Positions 41,877 through 49,220 of a stretch of DNA of 64,000 nt are shown here, piece by piece. Positions within the stretch are counted from its first letter, which is position 1. Every line of letters begins with the position of its first letter. Made by a program: the position numbers and the translations under genes. The notes under the pieces were generated by a model. That model worked only from the letters and a program-made list of their open reading frames with translations. It was not told the origin of the DNA and ran no database searches. Source of the stretch: Baekduia alba (GTDB lineage Bacteria > Actinomycetota > Thermoleophilia > Solirubrobacterales > Solirubrobacteraceae); the NCBI RefSeq assembly GCF_028416635.1, contig NZ_CP114013.1:1922001-1986000 (forward strand). The letters are read 5' to 3'.

Positions 41877-42233
41877 GTGAGCACCACCGAGATCCACGAG
41901 CACGCGTTCGTCGCGGAGGGGCTTCTGCTCACCGACGTGCGCGGCTCATTGCCCCATCGCGTGCTGTCCACGCCGGGCATGATCGGGATGATGGAGCACG
42001 CGGCGACGACGCTCGCGACGTCCCACATCGCGCCCGGGACGACGACCGTCGGCTTCGAGGTCTGCGTCAAGCACGTGGCCGGCGCGGTCGAGGGTGCGCA
42101 CTGCGTCGCGCGGGCCGTGTTGAAGGAGATCGTCGAGGACCGCAAGCTGCGCTTCGACGTCGAGGTGGTCGACGGCGAACGGACGATCGGCGTCGGGACG
42201 CACGAGCGGCGCGTCGTCGGCGCCGTCGAGTAG
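41877..42233 (+). CDS. Hotdog-fold thioesterase, FlK-like
   Basis: 118 residues. LSTPGMIGMMEHAATTLA followed by TVGFEVCVKHVAGAVEG places the Thr/Glu/His set of fluoroacetyl-CoA thioesterase-like enzymes (Glu in MMEH, His in VKH). Homologues hydrolyse small acyl-CoAs; fluoroacetate itself is not implied. GTG 41877 was chosen over GTG 41868 because of the TAACGT spacing. It converges on the Nudix gene and may trim an acyl-CoA of the nearby pathways. Confidence 0.82.
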   Translation: MSTTEIHEHAFVAEGLLLTDVRGSLPHRVLSTPGMIGMMEHAATTLATSHIAPGTTTVGFEVCVKHVAGAVEGAHCVARAVLKEIVEDRKLRFDVEVVDGERTIGVGTHERRVVGAVE

Positions 42234-42246
42234 GCGCGGGCGGTCG

Positions 42247-42672
42247 TCACGCCGCCGGCGGCAGCGCGCCCGCCGCGCGCAGCCGCGGCACCACCATGTG
42301 CTCGATCGGCGGCGCGAGGCCGATGCTGCCGTCGTCGGCCGGCCACCAGCGCATCGATGCGATCTCGGCCGCCGGCGCCGGCGTGCCGTCCAGCGACGCC
42401 GTGTAGACGACGAGGTGCATCGGCACGCGTTCCAGCGTCGCCTCGGCGAAGACGTCGGTGAAGCGCACCGGATCGACGACGGCGACGCCCAGCTCCTCGT
42501 CGACCTCCCGGATCAAGGCCTCCAACTCGGTCTCGCCCGCGTCCGGCTTGCCGCCCGGGAGGTAGTGGACCTCCGGCGCCGCGTGCTTGGCGACCACCAG
42601 CAGCCGGCCGTCGTCGCCCACCACCGCGCAGGCGACGACCCGCAACGGATCGGCGTCGGGCTCAGCGCCCAC
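42247..42672 (-). CDS. Nudix hydrolase
   Basis: 141 residues. The Nudix box lies at about 41-63 with the fixed residues G41, E47, REVDEELG (catalytic EE at 59-60). Flanking sheets are typical of the ADP-ribose or nucleotide type. It cleaves X-linked nucleoside diphosphates; the substrate is not resolved. The GTG overlaps the 3' end of the enoyl-CoA hydratase gene by 11 bases, showing translational coupling. Confidence 0.88.
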   Translation of the reverse strand: MGAEPDADPLRVVACAVVGDDGRLLVVAKHAAPEVHYLPGGKPDAGETELEALIREVDEELGVAVVDPVRFTDVFAEATLERVPMHLVVYTASLDGTPAPAAEIASMRWWPADDGSIGLAPPIEHMVVPRLRAAGALPPAA

Positions 42673-43441
42673 TGAACTCCGGCTGGCGCTTCTCGGCGAA
42701 CGCCCGCGTGCCCTCGGCGAAGTCCTCGGAGCGCGCGCACAGCTCCTGGGCGGCGACCTCGAGCTCCAGCGTCGCCGACAGGTTCGGCTTGGCGACCGTG
42801 TCGAGGATGCGCTTGGCGTACGCCACGGCGCGCGGCGCGCACGCGAGCAGCTCGGTGACGAGCTGGTCGGTGGCCGCGTCCAGCTCGTCGGCCGGCGCGA
42901 CCCGGTTGACCAGGCCGATCCGCTCGGCCTCGGTGCCGTCGATGATCTTCGAGGCCATGATCATCTCCTTGGCCCGGCCGAGCCCGACGACGCTCGGCAG
43001 CCGCGACGACCCGCCGACGTCCGGGACCAGGCCGACGCGCGTCTCGACCAGCCCGATCACGGCGTCGCTCGCCATGACCCGCAGGTCGGCCGCGAGCGCC
43101 AGCTCCATCGCCCCGCCGAGGCACGCGCCGTGGATCTGGGCGATCGTCGGCTTCGGCATCTCCTCGAGCAGGTTCCAGGTCTCGAGGATCGGCCGGCGCG
43201 AGGCGCGCAGCCGCTCCGGCTGGCCTGAGAGCGCGCCGAGGAAGCCGACGTCCATGCCGGACGAGAACATCGGGCCGGCGCCCCGGACGACCACGCACTG
43301 CACGGCGTCGTCGTCGGCGGCGGCGTGCAGGGCCTCGCGCAGCCCCAGCACCAGCTCGTCGTTGAACGCGTTGCGCTTCTGGGGCCGGTTCAGCACCACA
43401 TGGCGGACCGCGCCACGGTCCTCGGTCTCCACGATCGACAT
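42662..43441 (-). CDS. Enoyl-CoA hydratase/isomerase
   Basis: 259 residues of the crotonase family. Both catalytic glutamates are found: GACLGGAMELALA (first) and GLVETRVGLVP (second), with an oxyanion FSSGMDVGFL upstream. It probably hydrates 2-enoyl-CoA; isomerase activity is an alternative. It diverges from the 3-hydroxyacyl-CoA dehydrogenase gene across 39 bases that hold a -10 for each, so the two may respond together. Confidence 0.88.
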   Translation of the reverse strand: MSIVETEDRGAVRHVVLNRPQKRNAFNDELVLGLREALHAAADDDAVQCVVVRGAGPMFSSGMDVGFLGALSGQPERLRASRRPILETWNLLEEMPKPTIAQIHGACLGGAMELALAADLRVMASDAVIGLVETRVGLVPDVGGSSRLPSVVGLGRAKEMIMASKIIDGTEAERIGLVNRVAPADELDAATDQLVTELLACAPRAVAYAKRILDTVAKPNLSATLELEVAAQELCARSEDFAEGTRAFAEKRQPEFSGR

Positions 43442-43447
43442 GCCCGC

Positions 43448-43453
43448 ACTGTA
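43448..43453 (-). promoter_or_regulatory. -10 element TACAGT of the enoyl-CoA hydratase gene
   Basis: Six bases before ATG 43441. Confidence 0.45.
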
Positions 43454-43466
43454 CGGAGCGGTTCAT

Positions 43467-43472
43467 TAGGGT
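43467..43472 (+). promoter_or_regulatory. -10 element TAGGGT of the 3-hydroxyacyl-CoA dehydrogenase gene
   Basis: Eight bases before ATG 43481. Confidence 0.45.
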
Positions 43473-43480
43473 GCCGCGCC

Positions 43481-44374
43481 ATGGCCGAGATCAAGAAGGT
43501 TGGAATCGTCGGGTGCGGGCTCATGGGTCACGGGATCGCACAGGTCGTCGCGACCGCCGGCTACGAGGTCGTCGTCCGCGAGGTGGACGACGCGACCCTT
43601 CAGAAGGGCCTGGGCAAGATCCAGAAGCAGCTCGCCCGCGCTGTCGAGAAGGGCAAGTCGACGCAGGACGCCGCCGACGCGATCCTCGGGCGCCTGACCG
43701 GCACCACCGACTACGCCGACCTGGCCGACAGCGACCTCGTCATCGAGGCGATCACCGAGAACCTGGCGCTCAAGCTGGAGCTGTGGAAGGCGCTCGACGC
43801 GATCGTCAAGCCCGACGCGCTCTTCGCGACCAACACGTCGTCGCTGGCCGTCATCGACCAGGCCGCCTCGACGTCGCGGCCCACGCAGTTCGCCGGCCTG
43901 CACTTCTTCAACCCGGCGCAGATCATGAAGCTCGTCGAGGTCGTCCGCGGCGTCACGACGACCGACGCGACGTTCGCCGCCGTCCTGGGCTTCGCGGAGT
44001 CGCTGCAGGGCAAGATCGCGATCCCGACCAAGGACAAGGCCGGGTTCATCGTCAACCGCCTGCTCGTCCCCTACATGCTGGACGCGATGCGCGCCTACGA
44101 GGAGGGCGTGGGGTCGATCAGCGAGATCGACGCCGCGATGAAGGCCGGCGCCGGCCATCCGATGGGCCCGCTGACGCTCGCCGACCTCGTCGGCAACGAC
44201 ACCACCGGCGCGATCTGCGACGTGCTCTTCGACGAGTTCCGCGAGCGCCGCTTCGCGCAGCCGCCGATCCTGCGCAAGATGCTGTCGGCCGGCTGGTACG
44301 GCCGCAAGGCCGGCATCGGGTTCTACGACTACTCGGGCGACGAGCCGGTCGAGAACCCCGGGTTGGCGCGTTAG
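43481..44374 (+). CDS. 3-hydroxybutyryl-CoA dehydrogenase
   Basis: 297 residues. The NAD loop VGIVGCGLMGHGIA is at about 7-20. TNTSSLAV and GLHFFNPAQIMKLVEVV are the family's substrate and catalytic segments, with the catalytic His in HFFNP and Glu in LVEV. The C-terminal domain ends with AGWYGRKAGIGFYDYSG. Monofunctional enzymes of this length interconvert acetoacetyl-CoA and 3-hydroxybutyryl-CoA. With acetoacetyl-CoA synthetase (49-51 kb) and Ccr this connects acetoacetate to ethylmalonyl-CoA. Confidence 0.93.
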   Translation: MAEIKKVGIVGCGLMGHGIAQVVATAGYEVVVREVDDATLQKGLGKIQKQLARAVEKGKSTQDAADAILGRLTGTTDYADLADSDLVIEAITENLALKLELWKALDAIVKPDALFATNTSSLAVIDQAASTSRPTQFAGLHFFNPAQIMKLVEVVRGVTTTDATFAAVLGFAESLQGKIAIPTKDKAGFIVNRLLVPYMLDAMRAYEEGVGSISEIDAAMKAGAGHPMGPLTLADLVGNDTTGAICDVLFDEFRERRFAQPPILRKMLSAGWYGRKAGIGFYDYSGDEPVENPGLAR

Positions 44375-44454
44375 CGGCGTCTGACACCGCCGGCTGGGGG
44401 ATCTGCCGGGAGCGTCCGCGTTTGCGACGCCACCGGTCGGGCACGGCAGGAGGC

Positions 44455-45294
44455 ATGACCGTGACTTCCTCTTCGCATGTTCCCGCCGTCACGCTCAACG
44501 ACGGCGCGCAGATCCCTCAACTCGGCTTCGGCGTCTTCCAGGTCCCGCAGGAGGACACCGCCGACGTCACCACGCGCGCGCTGCTGGCCGGCTACCGGCA
44601 CATCGACACCGCCAAGGTCTACCGCAACGAGGCCGGCGTCGGGCAGGCGATCCACGCCGCCGGGCTCCAGCGCGAGGACGTCTACGTCACGACCAAGCTC
44701 TGGAACGACGACCAGGGTCACGACTCGGCCAAGCGCGCGCTGCGCGCGTCGCTGGACCGGCTGGAGATGCCGCACGTCGACCTGTACCTGATCCACTGGC
44801 CGGCGCCGGCCAACGACAAGTACGTCGAGACGTGGAAGGCGCTCGTCGAGCTCCAGCAGGACGGCCTGACGCGCTCGATCGGCGTCTCGAACTTCAAGCA
44901 GCCGCACCTGGAGCGGATCATCGCCGAGACCGGCGTGGTGCCCGTCGTCAACCAGATCGAGCTGCACCCCTACCTCCAGCAGGAGGGGCTGCGGCGCGAG
45001 CACGCCGAGCACGGGATCGTGACCGAGGCATGGTCGCCGCTGGCCCAGGGCGCGGTGCTGGACGACCCGGCGATCGTCGAGATCGCCGAGCGCCACGGCG
45101 TGACGACCGGCCAGGTCGTGATCCGCTGGCACCTGCAGCTGGGCAACGTCGTCATCCCGAAGTCGGTGACGCAGGAGCGGATCGAGCAGAACTTCGACGT
45201 CTTCGGCTTCACGCTGACCGACGACGACATGGCGACGATCCAGGCCCTCGACCGCGGCGAGCGGATCGGCCCGGATCCGGACGGCGTCAGCTAG
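44455..45294 (+). CDS. Aldo/keto reductase (2,5-diketo-gluconate reductase-like)
   Basis: 279 residues. The catalytic tetrad is D51, Y56, K81 and H114 (DTAKVY, TTKLW, LIHWP). The NADPH-binding IPKSVTQERIEQNFDVF lies near the C-terminus. These enzymes reduce reactive aldehydes, ketones or sugars. A perfect AGGAGG lies 3 bases before the ATG, unlike most neighbours, showing that this message has a normal leader. Confidence 0.93.
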   Translation: MTVTSSSHVPAVTLNDGAQIPQLGFGVFQVPQEDTADVTTRALLAGYRHIDTAKVYRNEAGVGQAIHAAGLQREDVYVTTKLWNDDQGHDSAKRALRASLDRLEMPHVDLYLIHWPAPANDKYVETWKALVELQQDGLTRSIGVSNFKQPHLERIIAETGVVPVVNQIELHPYLQQEGLRREHAEHGIVTEAWSPLAQGAVLDDPAIVEIAERHGVTTGQVVIRWHLQLGNVVIPKSVTQERIEQNFDVFGFTLTDDDMATIQALDRGERIGPDPDGVS

Positions 45295-45312
45295 CGCCGG
45301 GGCAGGATCGCG

Positions 45313-46290
45313 GTGACCGCTGGCGAAGGGCGCGGCGTGGCCGCGCCCTCCTCGCTGCTGGACGCCCTGCGCCCGAAGCCGTTCCGCGGTGACGTGATCG
45401 CCGCGGGCGTCGTCGTGCTGACGACGCTGGTGTGGGTGGTCGCGACGCGCTTCGACGACGCGTGGAGCGACGGCGTGCACCTGGCTTACGGGCTGGCGGC
45501 GCTGGCGTTCGTGCTGCTGCTGGCCGTGCAGGCGCCCATCGAGGGCGACGCGCCGCGCGCCTACCAGTCGGTGCTGTACGTCGCGAGCGTGGCGCTCTGG
45601 ATCAAGGTGGTGGTGTCGCTCGCCGACGTGGCGGGCGGGCACGCGACCGCCGCCGGGACCGCGACGTGGGGACTCACGGCGATCGCCGTCTTCGCGTTGG
45701 CCTTCGCGACGCGGCGCAACAGCGCGGTGTGCACGCTGATCGGCGCGCTGGCCGCCGGCGGCGCCGTCCTGGCCGCCGTGCAGTGGATCTGGGACCCGGA
45801 CGGCTTCGGGACCGACCGCTGGGTGCTGCTGGCGTTGATGGTCGTCTACGGCTTCGCGGCGATCGGCCAGCGCGACCGGCGCCTGCGGCACGGCGTGGCG
45901 CTGATCGACGCCGCCGGGCTGTCGGTCCTCGCGATCTCCGGCTCGTTCATCTTGTTCCCGCTGTTCATCGACTTCGGCAGCGCCGACCACGTCACCGGCG
46001 TGGCCTGGGGCTGGGAGCTCCTGACGGTCGCCGCCGGCTTCGGCCTGATCGCCTACAGCTCGGTCGACCGCCAACCGGGTCCGGCCTACCTCGGCGTGCT
46101 CAACCTCATCTTCTTCGCGATCATCACGTCCCTCGGCGTGTCGGCCGCAGGCGCGACCCTCGTCGGCTGGCCGATCGCGCTGGCCCTCGCGGCCACGGCC
46201 CTCCTCGTCATCGGCCTCCGCCCGACCACACCGGCGCCACCACCACCCGACGTCGACGCACCGACGCCACCACCGCTGCCGCTGCGCTGA
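45313..46290 (+). CDS. Polytopic membrane protein of unknown function
   Basis: 325 residues with about eight hydrophobic segments, starting near 27-45 (VIAAGVVVLTTLVWVVATR), and a Pro-rich C-terminal tail. No catalytic motif is seen. The GTG start has AGGA about 8 bases upstream and follows the aldo/keto reductase stop by 18 bases, so it may be co-transcribed with it. Confidence 0.75.
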   Translation: MTAGEGRGVAAPSSLLDALRPKPFRGDVIAAGVVVLTTLVWVVATRFDDAWSDGVHLAYGLAALAFVLLLAVQAPIEGDAPRAYQSVLYVASVALWIKVVVSLADVAGGHATAAGTATWGLTAIAVFALAFATRRNSAVCTLIGALAAGGAVLAAVQWIWDPDGFGTDRWVLLALMVVYGFAAIGQRDRRLRHGVALIDAAGLSVLAISGSFILFPLFIDFGSADHVTGVAWGWELLTVAAGFGLIAYSSVDRQPGPAYLGVLNLIFFAIITSLGVSAAGATLVGWPIALALAATALLVIGLRPTTPAPPPPDVDAPTPPPLPLR

Positions 46291-46320
46291 CGGGGCGCGG
46301 CAGCTCCGCCGCCTCCTCAA

Positions 46321-46338
46321 GCTCAAGTAAGCTTCAAG
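46321..46338 (+). promoter_or_regulatory. SoxR-box-like dyad overlying the -10 of soxR
   Basis: GCTCAAGTAAGCTTCAAG matches 13 of 18 positions of the E. coli SoxR site (CCTCAAGTTAACTTGAGG). A TAAGCT hexamer (46328-46333) inside it lies 8 bases before the ATG at 46342, so bound SoxR would sit on the -10 rather than between -35 and -10. Confidence 0.5.
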
Positions 46339-46341
46339 ACC

Positions 46342-46809
46342 ATGTCCACGCTCCTGCCCATCGGCGAAGTCGCGAAGCGGTCCGGTGTCGCCGCCTCCGC
46401 GCTCCGGTTCTACGAGGAGCGTGGGCTGATCGAGTCCGAGCGGGCCGGAGGTGGGCAGCGGCGCTACCCGCGGCCGGTGCTGCGGCGGATCGCGTTCATC
46501 GTGTTCGCCCAGAAGTTCGGGCTGACGCTCGACGAGATCGGCCAGGAGCTCGCCAAGCTGCCGCCGGACCGGGCGCCGACGCGCAACGACTGGTCGCGGC
46601 TCTCGTCGGGCTGGTCGGACCGGATCGACGAGCGGATCGCCGAGCTGGAGCGGCTCAAGGCCGGGCTGACCGAGTGCATCGGCTGCGGCTGCCTCTCGCT
46701 GGACCGCTGCATGCTCTCCAACCCCGACGATCGCGCCAGCCGCTTCGGCCCCGGCCCGCGCTACTGGGTCGGGGACCAGCCGGCGCGCGCCGCGAGTTTG
46801 GTGGGCTAG
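46342..46809 (+). CDS. soxR: Redox-sensitive transcriptional regulator SoxR (MerR family)
   Basis: 155 residues. The MerR winged helix is at VAKRSGVAASALRFYEERGLI, followed by a long dimerisation helix. The [2Fe-2S] ligands are C112, C115, C117 and C123 in CIGCGCLSLDRC, the exact SoxR spacing. SoxR senses redox-active compounds through oxidation of this cluster. No SoxS gene is present; in actinobacteria SoxR regulates oxidoreductases directly, and the aldo/keto reductase 1 kb upstream is one possible target. Confidence 0.93.
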   Translation: MSTLLPIGEVAKRSGVAASALRFYEERGLIESERAGGGQRRYPRPVLRRIAFIVFAQKFGLTLDEIGQELAKLPPDRAPTRNDWSRLSSGWSDRIDERIAELERLKAGLTECIGCGCLSLDRCMLSNPDDRASRFGPGPRYWVGDQPARAASLVG

Positions 46810-48377
46810 CGCCCCGGGATGATCCGAAGCGCTGCGCGGTCGACCGACTGCGACGCGCCGTCCGTCGCCGTCAGCGTCACCGCGTACGTCGCGGCCTTGA
46901 GCTTGCCGAGCGGGATCTGCTTGCGTCCCGGCGTGCGGAACGTGAGCTTGCGCGTCGCGACCGTCTTGGTCCCGCACTTGACCCGGACGCTCACGACCGC
47001 CGGCGCCGTCAGCACGATCCGCAGGACCGTGGCCCGGGCCGTGCGGCCGGTCAGCTTGGTGGCCGCGAACGACGCGGTGACCGCGGGGACGAGGACGCGC
47101 CCGTCGGCGCCCGGCGTGCCGGCCGGACCACCAGGACCGCCCGGACCCGTGGAACCGGAAGAACCCGCGGCGCCGTCAGCGCCGTCGGCGCCGGCGAGCC
47201 CGTTCGCGCCCGGCAGCCCGGTCGCGCCGGCCGGACCCGCGGGGCCGGCCGCGTCCGGGATCCGCGCCCGCAGGCGGTTGGTCGCCGAGTCGGCGAAGAG
47301 CAGGGAGCCGTCCGGGAGGTCGATCGCCGCGCGCGGCGCGTTGAGCGCCGCCAGGCTCGCGGGACCCGCGTCGCCGCACAGCAGCGTCGGGGTCGCGCAC
47401 GCCGCGCCGGAGCCGGCCAGCGTCGTGATCGTCCCGCTCGCGCTCACGCGCCGGACCCGGTTGGAGCCGGTGTCGGCGATCAGGAAGCCGCTGCCCGACG
47501 CATCGGCCGTGACGGACGCGGGCGCGTTGAGCAGCGCCAGCCCGGCCGGGCCGTAGTCCCCGCACAACGCGCCGGCCGTGGCGCACGCGGTGCCGGTGCC
47601 GGCGACGGTGGTGATCGTCCCGGCGCCGTCGACCCGGCGGATCTTGTTGGCCACCGTGTCGGCGACGAGGAAGCCGCCGCCCGCGACCGCGGACACGTCC
47701 TGCGGCGCGTTGATCGTTGCCAGCAGCGCCGGCGAGCCGTCGCCGGTCGAGGTGGCGGCGCCGGAGCCGGCGACGGTGGCGATCGTGCCGCCGCTGACCT
47801 GGCGGATGCGGTTGTTGGTGGTGTCGGCGATCAGGACCGCGCCGCCCGCCGTGACGCCGAGACCGCTCGGGGTGTTCAGCGTCGCAAGCGTCGCGGCGGT
47901 GCCGTCGCCGCTGAAGTTGGCGGTGCCGGTCCCCGCGAAGGTGGTGATGGTGCCGCTCGCGTCGACGCGGCGGATGCGGTTGCCGGCCGTGTCGGCGATG
48001 TAGTAGGTGACCCCATCGGGCGCGACCGCGACGTCGCGCGGCGCGTTGACCTGGGCCAGCAGCGCCGGCCCGGTGTCGCCCGCGCTGCCGGCCACGCCGC
48101 TGCCGGCGACGGTGGTGATGGTGCCGTCGACCGCGATCTTGCGGACGCGGTTGTTGCCGGTGTCGGCGACGAGCACCGAGCCGTCGGCGAGCCGCGCGAT
48201 GCCGCGCGGGCCGTTGAGCTGCGCGGCCGCGGCGAAGGAGCCGTCGCCGACGGCACCGGCCGTGCCGGTCCCCGCCCGCGTCAACAGCAGGTCGGCCTGC
48301 GCGGCCGAGGGCGCGAGCAGCGGCAGCGCGGCGAAGGCGGCGACGAGCGCGAGATGGCGTGGGCCCACGGTGAGCAT
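46806..48377 (-). CDS. Secreted NHL-repeat protein with collagen-like stretch and C-terminal beta domain
   Basis: 523 residues. A signal peptide is at about 1-28 (HLALVAAFAALPLLAPSAAQA). Residues about 30-375 hold at least five NHL-type beta-propeller repeats, each with ADTGNNRVRKI- or ADTTNNRIRQV-like loops and an AGTG/AGSG turn. Residues about 378-426 are Gly-X-Y repeats (GPAGPAGATGLPG). The last 97 residues form a beta-sandwich-like domain with basic strands. The combination suggests an extracellular adhesive or scaffold protein. The stop overlaps the soxR stop. Confidence 0.8.
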   Translation of the reverse strand: MLTVGPRHLALVAAFAALPLLAPSAAQADLLLTRAGTGTAGAVGDGSFAAAAQLNGPRGIARLADGSVLVADTGNNRVRKIAVDGTITTVAGSGVAGSAGDTGPALLAQVNAPRDVAVAPDGVTYYIADTAGNRIRRVDASGTITTFAGTGTANFSGDGTAATLATLNTPSGLGVTAGGAVLIADTTNNRIRQVSGGTIATVAGSGAATSTGDGSPALLATINAPQDVSAVAGGGFLVADTVANKIRRVDGAGTITTVAGTGTACATAGALCGDYGPAGLALLNAPASVTADASGSGFLIADTGSNRVRRVSASGTITTLAGSGAACATPTLLCGDAGPASLAALNAPRAAIDLPDGSLLFADSATNRLRARIPDAAGPAGPAGATGLPGANGLAGADGADGAAGSSGSTGPGGPGGPAGTPGADGRVLVPAVTASFAATKLTGRTARATVLRIVLTAPAVVSVRVKCGTKTVATRKLTFRTPGRKQIPLGKLKAATYAVTLTATDGASQSVDRAALRIIPGR

Positions 48378-48420
48378 GCACCGGTGGTCGGCACCATCCG
48401 CCTCGAACACCTGTCCAATT

Positions 48421-48477
48421 GCGCCAACTTTGGAGGTTCGCGGGCCAAAGCTCCCGCGAACCGCCCAATCTTGGCGC
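48421..48477. terminator. Nested double-stem hairpin behind the DUF4389 gene
   Basis: Inner arms GGTTCGCGGG (48435-48444) and CCCGCGAACC (48453-48462) are perfect 10-mers with an 8-base loop. Outer arms GCGCCAA (48421-48427) and TTGGCGC (48471-48477) are also perfect. It begins 5 bases after the DUF4389 stop and lies just upstream of the NHL gene, so it may be a terminator, a leader structure or both. Confidence 0.55.
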
Positions 48478-48481
48478 GTTA

Positions 48482-49180
48482 CTACCCGTTCAACGGGTCT
48501 CCGCCGGAGATGCCCGTCGAGGCCGAGGGCGCCTCGGGGGCGGCCGGCGGGGCCGTCGTGGCCGGCGCGGGCGGCAGCCCGGCGCCGCCGACCGGACTGG
48601 CCAGGGAGCCGCCGTCCGGGTCGGTGAACGGCGGCCAGTCCTCGGTCAGCAGCGTGAGGTAGGCGTAGCTGCGCTGCTGGTAGGACAGGCCGAGCACGAT
48701 CATGTCCTGCAGGCCCTTGGGCTGCTTGCCCATGACCACGATCACGAACCAGGCCAGGAACGCCCCGACCTCCCAGACGATCTGCATCGCGTAGGCGATG
48801 ATCAGCACCGGGATCGCCAAGATGATGCGGAACAGCGTCTTGAGCCGGTTGTACTCCGCCTTGGGCGGCGGGATCTTGAGCCGCGCCGGGTAGTTGTCCG
48901 TGTCGCCGCTGAACGGCGGGTACTCGTCGGTCAGCAGCGCGACGTAGCCGTACACCGCGGTCGAGTACCGCTGCAGGCCGGCGACGAACGAGTAGAGCGC
49001 CGGCGGGTAGTGGCCGGTGATGACGATGGCGAACCACGCGAACACGATGGCGAAGAACGCCAGGATCCCCCACACGTAGAGCACGATGAAGTGCGGGATG
49101 GCGAGGATGCCGCGGAAGAAGGTCGTCAAGCGCGAGCGCTTCTCGACGTACTCCGCTTCGAAGACGGGCTGATCGGTCAC
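48482..49180 (-). CDS. DUF4389 membrane protein
   Basis: 232 residues. Two similar halves each carry a membrane segment pair: RLTTFFRGILAIPHFIVLYV with a following helix, then RLKTLFRIILAIPVLIIAYA with another. Each half ends in a YGYVALLTDEYPPF or YAYLTLLTEDWPPF motif. This internal duplication is the DUF4389 hallmark. The function is unknown. The last 50 residues are Pro/Ala/Ser-rich and cytoplasmic or external. GTG 49180 has TAGGCT 6 bases upstream. Confidence 0.87.
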   Translation of the reverse strand: MTDQPVFEAEYVEKRSRLTTFFRGILAIPHFIVLYVWGILAFFAIVFAWFAIVITGHYPPALYSFVAGLQRYSTAVYGYVALLTDEYPPFSGDTDNYPARLKIPPPKAEYNRLKTLFRIILAIPVLIIAYAMQIVWEVGAFLAWFVIVVMGKQPKGLQDMIVLGLSYQQRSYAYLTLLTEDWPPFTDPDGGSLASPVGGAGLPPAPATTAPPAAPEAPSASTGISGGDPLNG

Positions 49181-49186
49181 GCGGCG

Positions 49187-49192
49187 AGCCTA
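49187..49192 (-). promoter_or_regulatory. -10 element TAGGCT of the DUF4389 gene
   Basis: Six bases before GTG 49180. Confidence 0.45.
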
Positions 49193-49220
49193 AACCGCGT
49201 GCAGGCGGAAGGGAAGGGCG

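Noticed and set aside
46810-47250. Gly-X-Y stretch considered as a DNA repeat or recombination hotspot
   Set aside because: The codons vary; only the protein pattern repeats.
45432-48662. A 1076-codon frame through four genes
   Set aside because: It crosses soxR and the NHL gene in other frames and shows no domain; both strands of the real genes explain the open frame.
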